DNA of 64,000 nt, from the NCBI GenBank assembly GCA_008828725.1, contig MEHQ01000314.1:142398-206397 (forward strand). The letters run 5' to 3'. This document shows positions 1-11,934 of this stretch, piece by piece (position 1 is the stretch's first letter; every line of letters begins with the position of its first letter). The notes under the pieces are model-generated. The model did no database searches. It saw only the letters and a program-made list of their open reading frames with translations, and had not been told where the DNA came from. The stretch is from Saccharina japonica. Lineage: Eukaryota; Sar; Phaeophyceae; Laminariales; Laminariaceae. The position numbers and the translations under genes are program-made.

Positions 1-529
1 AGCAGTGGACGGTGTGTCATATTGTAGTTGCTTCATCGCGGAGGGGGGACGGTCGCTCGAAGTCGACTATGGAGGGGGAAGTAGTACGAATGCGAACAAC
101 GTGGAGAGCCCCCTCTGGACGAAACTATGAAGAGTATCATATGTTTATAATGCCAGATGGCCAGGAGAGGGTGGGAATGTACCCTGGCTGCTTCCCAGGT
201 GTGGTGTTTTATATATCGAACAACAACAAAACAGGTTACCTTGCACTACTGCATCCAGTGTAAGGGCTTGACGAGCCGTGGATTTATCCGCCGATGCCAT
301 GCTGCACGAGGTCAGAGCCGAAGGCGGATCATACATACGAACATGCAAAAAATCAGATATGTATACTTTCAACGCAGCCGAGTCCGCCGATGAAGCGAAA
401 GGCGGGCCATACCTATGTATTCCACAAATCAGATATGCATACTCTTGCAATCACAATCCGTCACGAGGAGGACAAGACAGAACAAAAGGACACTGCAATG
501 GCCGTGTGTTGTCTCACGTACTTATACCT

Positions 530-820
530 CCTGCACATACCTGGCAGTATGACTCCTGGTATATAGTATAACTCGAAATCTGTATCGTGTGTGGGTAAAC
601 AACGTGTTGTTTTGCGGCGTACGGTGTGCTGATCAATACCCGGTTGCTATCGTTTGTGTTAATCGTACCCGTATTTACACACACCTGGCAGTACGAGTCG
701 TGGTACCTGGTATCTCTCGTGGATGTTATAGTGTGTGGGTGTACGACGTGTTGTTCTGCGGCACACGGTGGCTGATATATACCTGGTATCCCCCGTGGAC
801 GCTATGATACTCGTACGGAT
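530..820. repeat. Tandem duplication, 144-bp period
   Basis: Two imperfect copies of about 144 bp. The motif CTGGCAGTA occurs at 541 and 685, and TGTGTGGGT at 588 and 732. Both copies also carry the word GTGTTGTT followed by a GCGGC block. Nothing coding is supported here. Just upstream, at about 324-430, a shorter doublet (period about 78 bp) repeats a segment ending in ATCAGATATG. Otherwise 1-530 shows nothing I can name. Confidence 0.7.
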
Positions 821-1347
821 CGTGTGCACCATCAAGAGACCCAACTTCTACATCGTCGAAACGCAACATGTTGACAGTTGATTAATCGATTCGTATTTAT
901 CGGTCGCTGGTGTGTAGAAAAAAGACAAGAGTATATCTCGACCCCTCGCCGATCGCAAGAAATAAACCACATTTGAAGTGTGATATCGATCAACAAACAA
1001 AAGGATTGCCACATGAACCCTAAATGGGTCGCGCGGGTTTTAGGATCCGACCCACCCTAGTGTCACATTTCTCACACACCGGTCGAGAATAAGATGGGGG
1101 CGCCGCACACACCAGCAGATGATGTGCTCAAAACAGACGACATAAACTCTCGATCACTCTCCGATTGAAAAACATGAAATTTATATAGGCTTTTGGACGA
1201 AGACTGTAGGACGTCGTAAGCATCCGTTCATACTCTAGACTGCGCATCGCGAGAGTACTTCTCGAGGTCGCTATGTATATTTCCTGGACTAGACCGGTAC
1301 CAAGTGGGTTAGTAGTAGTACCTCGTACCCGTATGTATAAAAATAAT
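821..1347. other. No gene seen
   Basis: No convincing coding or RNA signal. A short stretch near 1047-1064 (CCGACCCACCCTAG) resembles one near 12240-12258 inside the private insertion of module A, which hints at a dispersed repeat, but the match is short. Confidence 0.4.
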
Positions 1348-1970
1348 GGGCAGCGGCCCAAAAAAGGTATACCTGGTCCGTTTGCAGCCAAAAACAGGTA
1401 CATACTTAAAATCGAGTCAAAACGCACTCTACGTGCCCTGCCATTGGTCCAAAACTCGTTGTACCGTTTTTTGCCTCTTTAAAACCCAGATATACCTGAT
1501 TTTGTCCACTCTGCTTGACTTTCACCCTTTTTTTGTCGTTTTTAAGCCAATCAGAGGCACTTCATGGTTCCACCCTATATGCCCCCTATACAAATGCCGA
1601 CGTACGCGGAGACCCCCTTCTCCCTTCGCACCTAGCACTACACGCCACTCGAGCGTCACGCTTATATCTGCCTGCACACCTCCGCCGAAATAATTCGAGA
1701 TAGAAGGCTCCCCTTCAAAATTGTGGTTGACTTGGAATACCAGGGGTGTCGCAAGCTGAGAAGGGAGCATACAGCACCAGGCGTTCGTTCCTCGTACTAT
1801 TAATAGCAGTTACTCTACGTAGCCACCGGGCGAGCACAAAGAACATGAAAAAACTCTACTTTGCGTTGCAAGGAACGGCAGGTTCGTGGGGTGCGTTTTA
1901 AACTTGATTTTAGCATATACCTGTTTTTGGCCCCGAACGGACCAGGTGTACCTGTTTTTGGCCGCTGCCC
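1348..1970. mobile_element. Long-terminal-inverted-repeat element, about 620 bp, non-autonomous
   Basis: The left arm (about 1348-1450) and right arm (about 1870-1970) are inverted copies of each other over roughly 100 bp. They start GGGCAGCGGCC and end GGCCGCTGCCC, and each arm contains the word CCAAAAACAGGTA, twice in the right arm. Flanks are similar A/T-rich 9-mers (AAAAATAAT left, TAAAATAGT right), which could be a worn 9-bp target duplication. Long inverted repeats starting with G plus a 9-bp duplication suit Mutator-like elements, but no transposase is present and the superfamily call is inference. The central 420 bp encodes nothing recognisable. Confidence 0.65.
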
Positions 1971-2877
1971 TAAAATAGTTGCACCTATCTTTCTCGTATA
2001 CAGTACCCGGCGTAAGCCACACGTACACATCATACGAATCGTCCTACTATATAGCGCCAGGGCAAATATTATCATTAATATATGTGGACCAATAAAAACA
2101 GGCTTTAAGATGATGGCGTAGTGTGCCTGCCACTATCTCACAGGTCAGATAGTGGCGAGGCACCCCTTTTGGTTAGATTTTTCAATTTTGGGAACATAGT
2201 GGTCTATCTTCGGTCTCCATACGAGGGGTACATTTTTTTTCGTTTGGCATAATGTTGCCGAAAAGGCGACGAACGGATTACAAAGTGGTAGTGTAAAATT
2301 TGGTGGCTATCACTTGATACCAATTTTCATCAAATTCGTTGATTTGTCGTATCATAAAAAGCCTGATTTTAATTTTCATTAATCAACTTGGTTTCCATTA
2401 AACAAAAAAAATGATTTCAAAATTCAATTTTTGTTACCGTAATTTTCAAGCCGCAGTGGAAAACCAAAGAGTAGCACTCTTGGGATAACATGGGAGACCT
2501 CGGTCGTATTCCTTTGTTTGGGCAACTGCAACCAGCGTCAGGTGAGGCAGGCGCTCGAAACAGAGACCAGTACAGAAGTTGCAACTAAGGAGGTATTGAG
2601 ATACTTCAGGACACGTGACCTTTAGGATCTTGGAGGGTAGCTACATGGGCGTAAGTTGGACGCGCTGCTTGCAGTAAAGGTTCTGCCGTCTTTTAACGGA
2701 TCATCCAAAAAGAGATAAACGAAACTTCAACTAGGTTTCTACAGAAAAGATGTGCATGTTGCGTGTTTGAGTAGTAGCATATCATGCAGAGCGGTTGCTC
2801 TGTATGTGGTCCCAGTGACACTCCTTCGAGTTTGGCTGACCCACTATGCCGCTCAGCGATTCCATCCAAACAAAATC
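1971..2877. other. Intergenic, A/T-rich, no gene seen
   Basis: The part from about 2160 to 2460 is A/T-rich with oligo-T and oligo-A runs. No open frame with an ATG start and plausible composition was found, and no RNA gene was recognised. Confidence 0.4.
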
Positions 2878-4278
2878 CACAGGAATGAGGACACCTCTGG
2901 TTCACGCACAGGCTATGTCGGCTGGGCGGGTCCCCGCCGCCCCGCCTGTTTGTCAAGTTTGGTGATAGTAGAACTCATTCAGTCCGCAATCAATCGTAGT
3001 ATGATGGACCCTATGTACTGCTGCTGCTACTACTGCTGTGTGTGTCATCTGCGTGTCGGTAGAGTCTACCCCCTTCATCCTGCAGCAATGATTTGTACAT
3101 GAAGAAGAAGCTACTGCTGTGCCTATCTGTACTGCTGGTACTACTGCAGTAGTACAATACGTCTGACGCACTACGCTACATCGCGTTTGCTTTTCAATCA
3201 ATATTCCACAGAGCGAGAGGAAACCCTTGACTCGCACCCGGGGTTTGTCGGCTGAACGGGGAGCGGTCCGCCCCCACCCCCTCTCCACCGCAAGGTAAAT
3301 CCTCATAAGTTTCGCTACAAGTACGAACTCTTCTCGCACTTGTACGGCTGTATAATATGTAGTGCAGTCAATTCGCGATCAAGGGTGAATATATCATTTC
3401 GTGTGCGTGTACGAGTATGTCAACATGTCGAGTAGTATGATGGCGAGCGGCGTAACTAGTTTTATATTTTCATTTTGTGTTACAATTCGGATGAACATCA
3501 TGAAATCGTGGATTATCGAGTCGGACTTACACATGGCATGGGCCATGGACCATACACGTTTAGACGACGATGGTTGCTTGTGCTTCGCATCACATACACA
3601 ATCAACCGTATGACCCACTCCGCTTTTTTTGCGAGTCCATTCAAACAATATTGAACGGGTATGGTACACGGCGTTTCCAGCTGAGCGACGCACGGGTCTG
3701 GGCTGCCCCCCGACCCGCTCCCCCCGCCCCCCAACCAGTGAAGTATGGATCATGTCCACTTTTTTTTGTACGCACGTGGTTTATAAGTACCGGTACGGGA
3801 ACTATTAATATATTATTACTGCTGTTGGCCCTAGGCCCTAGGCGCGCATGAAACAATTTTGAAATTGACGCGACAAAGAGCCGAGCCCAATAAAACAACT
3901 CAGATGAAACATTGAACTCGTGCCTGGTTTAGCGACAGGATATGCGAGTGCCAGTTGCAACGTTGCAGCCGAATATCATGTATTAGACCAACTATCGAAT
4001 TGATGGTTGATAGGTGACAGATCAATTTATTAGTTGAGCTGTGACTAAGTGTCAAGTTTATGGGGAGAGAACGCAAGTAATCGATGGAATTAGACGTGAG
4101 AACACTGTTGAAAAGCAGGGGATTTGGGGATATACATAATTCGAAACGACAGCATGAACGGATATTATGATTTTGACTGTTTTTATCGTTGTTTGCCGTT
4201 GTTTGTTTTCGTGTGGAAGGCATCATCGCAGTTGCGATAGGACCTCTCTTCAGTTACAGAATAAATCCCATGAGTTTC

Positions 4279-4433
4279 AAGGTCAAACGCATCACACTAA
4301 CAAAAACATATATATCCCACCTTAAAGTTACTTAAAGAATCCCGAAGAGCATGACAAGGTCAAACATATTACACAAATTCGAAGATAAATATCCCACCCT
4401 AAATTTACTTAGAGAAACACGAAAAGCATGACA
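4279..4433. repeat. Two tandem copies, 77-bp period
   Basis: AAGGTCAAAC starts copies at 4279 and 4356. Both contain TATCCCACC and end in GCATGAC. Module A' has only one equivalent (about 34635-34705), so the duplication arose in A after the copies separated. Confidence 0.7.
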
Positions 4434-5023
4434 GAATACAATGGAAAATGGATGCACATACATTGACTCGTGAACGCAATTCCTTCAAAACTGAGCTGGA
4501 CAGCTGATTCCATACTTTAAAGATGGTGGAGTTTTTTTTTATAATAAAGTTGTGGAAGAGTTGAAAATAATTTTCGAAACTCGATTCAGATTCGACAGTC
4601 TTACTCAAGCTAAATAGCCGCCTCCACACAAATTAGAATGCATTAATAATATCGTACAGCAGCACAGGATCAGCAGCTGTACAGCAGTTCCGCATAAACT
4701 TGTACGCGCATACACAGTGTTATATTCACAATACCAGGTACGACAGGTAGGTGGTGCATTTGCCTACGTACAGTAGGTAGCTCCTGCTATCAGCTACACG
4801 CAACTAGGTACAAAAACAGCAGAACAGTGGCTGTTCAAAACAGTTGTGCAAGCAGTTGTACTATGCGTGCGTGTGACCGAAGATATGTACGAGTATCCCT
4901 ACTACTACACAGCAGTGTCCTCGGTAACTCCTTGGGAGCACACTTCAATGAAGTCTGACCTCCATTTTTCACCACAACGCTGTTACACTGCTCTTTATGA
5001 AATGTTGGGGTTCGCGCGAGTCT

Positions 5024-5053
5024 GGCGGCCGTGCAGGCCGCTGGCGAAGCCCC
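5024..5053. repeat. Recurrent GC-rich hairpin motif
   Basis: GGCGGCC, a 5-nt loop and GGCCGCT form a near-perfect hairpin followed directly by GGCGAAGCCCC. The same arrangement occurs at 36544-36576 and 37122-37152. The tail alone recurs as GGGGCTTCGCCG at about 8560 and 39413, and as its complement near 61800. It looks like the conserved end of a small repeat family. Confidence 0.6.
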
Positions 5054-6183
5054 GTCGTCCGGACTTACACACAGGCCCAAGTGCATATGGGTGTACCAGG
5101 AATATAACAAGTACATACTCGTATGATGCAGGTCTTTTCAGACAGGGTAGGCCGTGTGGGCGTCATGCCCGTAGACATTATCCTAGCGCGCTGTATGAGT
5201 AAGGGCTTAAGGCATGGTAGTCTTCACTGTACACATCACTCCACGGCGTCTCCACCCCCCCAGAGCCACCTGCATTCACTTCTAAAGGCATCCACGCCAG
5301 GTCCTTTCCAGCGTGTTCAATGGCAATACAGGTTTTTGAACAAGTCACACCCATACTCGCACCTGGATAAATTATGCCACCCCGCGTAAGAAGAATGGAC
5401 ACCGCTGGTGGGAATAAAACGTAGTCACGACTTCGGTCGTCCGGGAAGTGTAAGGGCAGACTGTACTGCCTGTCGCTGTGCTCGCTTGAACAACGAAAGA
5501 CCTTATCTGACCCCTATCCCCGAAAACATCGGCCAAAACATAATATACAAAACTTAGGAATGTATAAAAATGCAGACACACAAAAATATATATTGGGGAC
5601 AGTCGAGGTCGTGGCCACGTTGGTTACCAGCAGGGTCTGCGTTTCTGGCGCGGGGGTGCCCATTTTCCAGATGTGAGTTGAGATGCTAACTGTACGCTGT
5701 GTAGGCTGGAATGTAGGTTAGTTCTGTACCCGTAAAAATTGGAGGCTGTGAGTGTACGTGGCACTGGGGGGGCAGATTAGGCCCTAGCCTTTCAGGCACG
5801 CCTCAGGTGCTTTCAGGCATGCGGAGATAGGCACGCCGAAGGCGAAAAAAATTGAGATAGGCAAAAAGATAGGCATATGCCTGACGTGCTTGAACGTGCC
5901 TGAAACGTGCCTATCTATTTCAGGCATTTGCCTGAAACAATGCCTGAGACGTGCCTGAAACCTTTTCGGCGCCCCAAGACAAACCCAATACTAATTTCAA
6001 GTATTTTTGTGTAAATGGGCAAATTGCCTGAAAGAATGCCTGAAACTTGTTCAGCGCCCCAACGCAAATCCTTCACTAATTTCAAGTAGTTTGGTTTCAA
6101 GAGGTAAAATGCCGAAACGAAAATGCCGGCCATGCCCCACCCCGCACCCCGCACTGTCCAACGCGCTGAATGCTCGCTGCGTG

Positions 6184-6356
6184 CAGTACAGGACCCCTAA
6201 TAAGAAACAGGCTGATAAGAAATCCAGGCTGAGATTTAGAGGGAAATAATAAACTCGGGAGTTGTTAACTTGAAATTAGTGTAGAAATCACCCTCTCTCA
6301 AATAACAAATCCATCCTGGACCATATTTCCTGTTTCTTATCAGGTGTCCTGTACTG
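6184..6356. mobile_element. Tc1/mariner-type MITE, copy 1
   Basis: A 173-bp element with inverted ends CAGTACAGGAC..CCTAATAAGAAAC and its complement ending CCTGTACTG. The right flank is TA; the left flank is TG, probably a decayed TA. It has the same interior as the copies at 6371-6543 and 27383-27548. CAGT-type ends at TA dinucleotides suit the Tc1/mariner/pogo group. No coding capacity. Confidence 0.8.
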
Positions 6357-6370
6357 TAATATAAGTATTA

Positions 6371-6543
6371 CAGTACAGGACACCTGATAAGAAACAGATT
6401 AATGAGAAATCCAGCCTGAGATTCAAAGGAAAATAAGAAATTCGGGAGTCTTTATATTGAAATTAGTGTAGAAAGCACTTTCACTAAAATATGAAATCCA
6501 ACCTGGGCCAGATTCCCTGTTTCTTATTAGGTGTCCTGTACTA
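6371..6543. mobile_element. Tc1/mariner-type MITE, copy 2
   Basis: Also 173 bp, only 14 bp from copy 1 and in the same orientation. TA lies on both sides (6369-6370 and 6544-6545). The last base of the right end has changed from G to A. Both copies sit inside the hAT-like element, so they inserted after it or travelled with it. Confidence 0.85.
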
Positions 6544-6544
6544 T

Positions 6545-6904
6545 ACGAGTATAATACGTACGATGTGCCTGCAAAGTGGCGCTGCCAGAGCGATTCAGTC
6601 TAATATAATGTGCAGGAACTCTTTGTTGCATGTGGAACCCTTTGCTGCTGCTGCTGCTGCTACGGGCAAGCTGCTCGGACAGCCACTCAAGTCTATCGCT
6701 GCCGAGCCTTGTGTGGGATCACCAGGTGCTGGTCGGTTAGGGTTTGCTTGTTGCATTCATTGGTACCGTAATGTGCCCTTTATCAGAGATATGGGCTGTG
6801 CGTTGCAGGCTGGCTGTGGGTGTGGGCTACGCCCTAAAACAATATCCCCTTTCCCCTGATTTTGGGAGTTCCAGACTAACGGCGTTATTTTGTTGTGCCT
6901 TAAA
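6545..6904 (+). other. Interior of the hAT-like element with a CTG run
   Basis: It contains a short CTG microsatellite (about 6641-6661). An open frame ending at 6859 passes through it, reading the run as alanines, but the frame starts inside the neighbouring MITE and has no supporting homology. I do not call a gene. Confidence 0.35.
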
Positions 6905-7861
6905 TCTTAAATGCCTGTAAGCGTGCCTGACGCGGGACTGGCAAAAGATAGGCAAGCTAGGCACGAAAACAGTAGTTCAGGCACGCCTGTTTCAGAAACA
7001 GTAGTTCAGGCATTTTTTCAGGCATGCCTGAAAGGCTAGGGCCTCGGGCAGAGTCACCTTATGATTATGTTTTGTAGAGTAAGGCTACAGTAGTGGAACG
7101 GCACTTTAGGGTAATGTCGTTTTCTGAAATACCGTACACACGGTCTATCCACGCTGAATGCGCCCGCACCATCTCCTTAGAACTTGCTACCACCAAACAT
7201 ATGTGTGCACATAGTAGGTCTTGGAGCCGGTCGCTCGCTCGTCGCTCCGCGCTCCTTGCTGCTGCTGCTGCTGCTGCGCGGTCGTAGTATGTAAGTGTTT
7301 TTTTTGCACGTGAGTGTTGCATGCAGGCGAGTACTGCTGCTGTATGGGATAACCAGAGTTGGACATTGTGGGTGGTCACGATTTTGCGTACAAGTGCAGC
7401 GTCGTGGGCTGTATGCATGCAGTCGCCGATCGCCCAGGTCTGGTGGTGAAAGGCTTTTTGCTCTACTTACAAGGTATTACTATGGAAACACCTGGTACGT
7501 GTACTCATACCTGTACTGTATCACAAGTACGTACCAGTATACGCAAAGGTTGGCGCAAGAGCATATTGTCGTTGCAACTTGATGTTGTCATCAGCCATCG
7601 GCATCACCTGTCTCCAGAAAGGGTTTATATGGTTACATAGTTGATACAGCAGAGACTACAGTAGTAGCGCTGCGACCATGCCCCCCGCCCTCGCCCTGTT
7701 ATAGGCACGACTACAAGTTTGTTGCGGCTTACGCTTACCCGCTCAACACTAAATTGCAAGATTCAACGACACACGAAAGTACCCTCCGGGCTCAACATCT
7801 AAAAGCGCTGCAATCCAACGAATTCGTATATTTTTTACAGTTGCGTTACTTTTTATTGCAG

Positions 7862-8077
7862 ATGTTTGACCTTTCACGTCTTGATGCCGAAAACGATAGT
7901 TCTAAAGCCCAGACCTACTCTCTAATGGCTGTTTTCGAAACCGTAGATTATGGACAAGAATGTTTGGTGTCGGGCGGCGGATCGATTCGACGCCTGTTTC
8001 ATCACGAAAGTCGCCTCTTACTCGAAAAGGACTCCCCATTCACCTGTTACGAACCTATAGACGAGCTAGTAAAATGA
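7862..8077 (+). CDS. Candidate exon in module A, unknown protein
   Basis: An open frame of 71 codons starting at an ATG that directly follows a pyrimidine-rich stretch ending in GCAG at 7861, which looks like a 3' splice site. The peptide is mixed and hydrophilic. Its core (ETVDYGQE..LVSGGGSIRR and RLLLEKDSPF) can be followed into the inverted copy near 62340-62450 and into A' near 38770-38905, but both of those are broken by stops or shifts. This suggests an exon intact only in A, or an old coding segment decaying in all copies. The family is not recognised. Confidence 0.35.
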   Translation: MFDLSRLDAENDSSKAQTYSLMAVFETVDYGQECLVSGGGSIRRLFHHESRLLLEKDSPFTCYEPIDELVK

Positions 8078-10019
8078 GAGTATCTGGGGCTGCTGATACG
8101 GTTTCAACTTAAATGCTCGACAAAAACACCGAGCACTAGCAGGCGAACCTACCTGTGCATCTAGTTCAGCCGTCTGTGGCATCTTCCCACAGAAGAGTGT
8201 AGATAACAAACAGGAGGACCGGAGTCATACAAGTTTCTTGCTGCTGAGCAATTTTGTTCCGTGATGCCAACACCGCAATGCTTGCGCCTTTGCGCATCCA
8301 AGGGCCCCAACACCTCCTAGAGATCATTACGAGCTAGCTACACTTTGGTCGAGAGCAGTTCTGAGCATTTGAACTGCAGCTATACCGGGTTCGGTAACGA
8401 GTGATGATATGATGTTATTGTACCAGAAGTTGTATTGCTGATGTGAAAAAGACGAAACTATGTATTTTTCACAACACTCAAGTAAGTAATATTTTTATTT
8501 TTCGATCGAAAGGACCTTTCAAATAATATTCTAGGTACTACTGTCTATTGTATATACAAGGGGCTTCGCCGAGTGTCGTGATATCAAAGGTAGTGAAAAG
8601 CAGGCCTTTGGCCATTGATGAGGTGAGATATGATGCAAAGAGTGTGTATTAACAGCACTCTACACGCCGCTCGCGCAGAATGCCAATGATACAGGGCTGT
8701 TTTTGTCGACACGTATTTTGTATTTTGTTCAGGACAATGGGAAACTTTATGGAAATTTGGCCCTGCCGTAATAGCAAGTTTTTTACATACTTCAGATTTG
8801 GATATTTCCGTTGTCCTTGGTTATCAATTTTATTAAACTTAAAAAAAATCCATTACGAGTGCTTGTTGGAGATTTGTGAAAAACTCCAAAACAAAAACTC
8901 GACAAATTGATTGGCATTTAGTTTCGTCTCGTTCAAAACCGCCCTTGCAGGTATGGCAGTTACACACATACTCGTCATATATACCCAACGCACACATATA
9001 CGACTTAAGCACAGGTGCTGCTGTTCTAACCCCTCGTACACGAATGTTGGACACGGCATCGCTGAGCAAAAGGTGGGTCCGAACAAGAACTATCTGCGAA
9101 GATTTTTAGGAAAGACGGGATACATCTCCAAAGAGGCCACGCAGGTGTTTTGTTGATACGGGAGGCTGTTACGTGTTCGCCACGATCCGCGCTTCAGTTA
9201 CACTAAATTTACCGTTTTTGAATACACAAGTTTGTTAAACCCCCTGAGGGTACGCGAGATACCAAGGTAGAAGAGCCCTCAGACTAGCTCTCTTCTTTGA
9301 CATTTACATTTATATTTTAGTAATAACTTCCTTATCAATCTGGCTGTGCACCAGTCAGCAGTACGAGTTTTTTCGACCCGTGCCTTCTCCATTTGTTACA
9401 TCGCTCGTAGGGTTTAGAGCTCGCTCCCCTCATCGATTAGCATCGGACTTTGCCAACACGTACGATCGCTCGCCATGATGGAATTTCGCCGACGGAGGCA
9501 GATTCGTGAAAAACGCTGTCTATTGGAATTACTAATATCCAGCCGATAGTCATAGTCGTCACAGGTAGGTGCAAGTTTGGTCTGGGAGTTGGGATAGGGG
9601 CGTGAAGGGGCACTGACCCGGTAGCTAGATCTCAACATGGATGTGTGCTTGATGGAAACCGCACCGTATTGTAGGTACTTCTGAAACATAATATATCGTT
9701 TGATGAAATAATAAAACAGATATAACAAGTGAACTTATTACGAAATATTCATTGAAAGACGACACAGCGAGAGACTCCTTGGAGCCTAGATCTGGCGTGT
9801 AGGCCCAGGGTCACTGTCACAACACAACAACTTGCCGGATTTCAAAGGAAAAGTGGCTCATGTATACCTCATACGAGGTACATGTTTTTTTTTTTGTATT
9901 GACACCAAAGTGTTAGATGGCTGTGGCGTACTATACGGCCCGGTTTTTATTGAGAGAGCGCCTTCCAATTTTGTTTACTAGTCTAGGCACTCATTTCCGG
10001 GACGGGATCTTTGTTCACG
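8078..10019. other. Module interior without a supported gene
   Basis: It aligns with 38910-40110 and 42415-43080 in A' and, inverted, with about 60070-62230 in A''. Short peptides are traceable between copies (for example ANDxGLFLSTR near 8680 and 39540), but every copy is interrupted. The motif TATACAAGGGGCTTCGCC at about 8552 is conserved in A' and, inverted, in A''. Confidence 0.5.
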
Positions 10020-10490
10020 GCCCCTTACACCCAAAGCAAATGCGAAAACACACAGCATTGAAGGCATGCCTGGCAGTGCTGATGGGATGTCTATAACGTG
10101 GTTACGTGGAATTGCCAAGATTATCCACATGTTGGAGGAGTGATCCATCGAGCCCCCGAATAACTTGATCCACCACAGCATCACGCCAAGAACCGCACGC
10201 CTCAACATGTACCGGTGTACCACAAATGTTTATTACTTTGGCGTACACTGAAGCGTGTTTCATAATCGGAAAGTCCCTCCCAGTTTCTTTTTGTAGTCCA
10301 CTCGGTGCGTTCTGAGATGGGGTCTTGAAAGGCGGTCCCTTACACCCACAGGAAAACGGCGATCGCACAGCATTGAATGCATGCCTGGTAGTGCTCAGGA
10401 GATGTCGAAAAGGTGTTCACGTTTAATCAGAAATACCCTCCACATGTTACCGGAGTGATACATGAAGACCCCTTGTGATTTGACCCATCA
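10020..10490. repeat. Imperfect tandem duplication, about 315-bp period
   Basis: CCCTTACACCCA followed by CACAGCATTGAA and ATGCCTGG occurs at about 10020 and again at about 10336, each followed about 110 bp later by CACATGTT and GGAGTGAT. A' (about 43085) and A'' (about 59800) each hold a single copy, so the duplication is private to A. Confidence 0.65.
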
Positions 10491-11934
10491 CATAATTCAC
10501 ACCAGCTACAGCACACGTGATAATAGTTTCGATAGCTCTCGCTTGCGGAAACTAAATGATTTTGTACTACAGTACGTTTTGAGCGTGCTTTCGCGTGTGT
10601 TGGTGCAGCGTATCGACGGGGTTTATATTGTTCCTGTAAGTGTTTTTGTTGATCCACTGACGGCCTGCGCTCAATACGTTTGTTCTGCCATTTTTAGCCG
10701 ATCATAAATTGGCACGCTCTATGAGTAGGATGAATAACGGAAATATACGTCCTTACCGTATAGCGCGGAACAAAGCACACCCCCTTTCAATACCAAACCC
10801 TTTTACATGAGCACATCCGGTGATATTTTGTTTGTTCTGTGTTCTCCCCGTCGCTTCATCAACGGGGGAATGTTGAATACCACACCCCTGACGGTGGTGC
10901 GTTTGAAAACATCATTAAACGCCACACTTGGCACACGAGCTGGTGCATACCACTTAGCCACCATGTATTCCCCTACTCCGCCCACTGTGCCCTTCGCCCC
11001 AACCACCGGCGCTGGTACTAGGTTTGTGGCCAGTCACTGACCGTACCGCGTACCATTTTAGCATTATCTCCATAAACAATCAATGCGCAATGCTGAATCT
11101 GATATGCGGTGTATTGTTCGTGGCGTTGGTCAGAAGCAGTTGTTTGATAGTTTCATGGCAGCAGTTAGTTTTCCAGCGGGGCAAGGGCATTTGTGGTAAA
11201 ATCTTCGGCACAGTTGACACCATTGGAATAAAATTGTGGTACCTGTCTCTATTTAGGGCATACGATAGTTCGGGCTCCGGTGGCTGTTCCGTGGAGCGCT
11301 ACTCGACATTAAAAGCGCGTTGCAGTCACGCGGTGCAGGCTTGTAACTTCCTTACAGTACCAAAGGGTGGCCAGGGCTGATTAGTTTTTTTAATTGGGTT
11401 TAAATTCGCGAGACAACCATATGACAAATTAATTTTAGACGTATAGACGCCTAGCCCGGTTTTGTTTCGCCAGGGATGACAAAAAAAGAGCCGCAATCGT
11501 ATTTCCCGCGGGCAGGAGAAATCCAACATATGTTTCGCCAGCCGTCAAACAGGTTGCGCAGCGAAAAACCTTGTGTTGGGCTGCGTGTCACACGCCTCAT
11601 AACGCCTCCTGCGCTGAACATCAATTTATTCTAACCCGGGAGTTGGGTCAGGGCATAAGGCCTCTCATGCCCTTCCGATAACAGTCATAAGGCATTGCAG
11701 TCAAAAGGGCGTCTTTTCTGTCGTTTCGGATTTCATGCACGGGGGGGATACCATCACCGGCATCGTTTGGGTGTTAGGGGGGAGTGTAAGACGAAATTCT
11801 GTGTCAGACAAAACCCTTCACATGCTAGCACACCCCTTGCTGCTGGCAACACCCCATTTGTTGTTGTTGTTAGGCCCTTAGCTATCACACCCTGTTGTAG
11901 GCATACCATCTGAAGTCTAGCTGGGGTACTTTAT
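10491..11934. other. Module interior, no supported gene
   Basis: It aligns with 43260-44680 and, inverted, with about 58200-59620. A short frame from 10807 (MSTSGDILFVL) has a counterpart at 43571 (MSTPGDILFVL), but the reading frames diverge after about 35 codons and the inverted copy is shifted. The word GAATACCACACCCC lies at about 10875 and recurs elsewhere in the modules. Confidence 0.45.

Larger units (their letters stand above)
5778..7045. mobile_element. hAT-like non-autonomous DNA transposon (1.27 kb)
   Basis: The ends are inverted repeats: TAGGCCCTAGCCTTTCAGGC on the left, and on the right GCCTGAAAGGCTAGGGCCT followed by C where a perfect repeat would have A. Both subterminal regions (5790-5960 and 6905-7030) are packed with short AGGCA/TGCCT words, as expected for transposase-binding arrays. 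Flanks are GGGCAGAT (5770-5777) and GGGCAGAG (7046-7053), an 8-bp target duplication with one mismatch, which is diagnostic of hAT. Module A' at about 37848-37870 lacks the element and reads straight across, so it acts as a natural empty site. No transposase is encoded. Two MITEs are nested inside. Confidence 0.8.
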
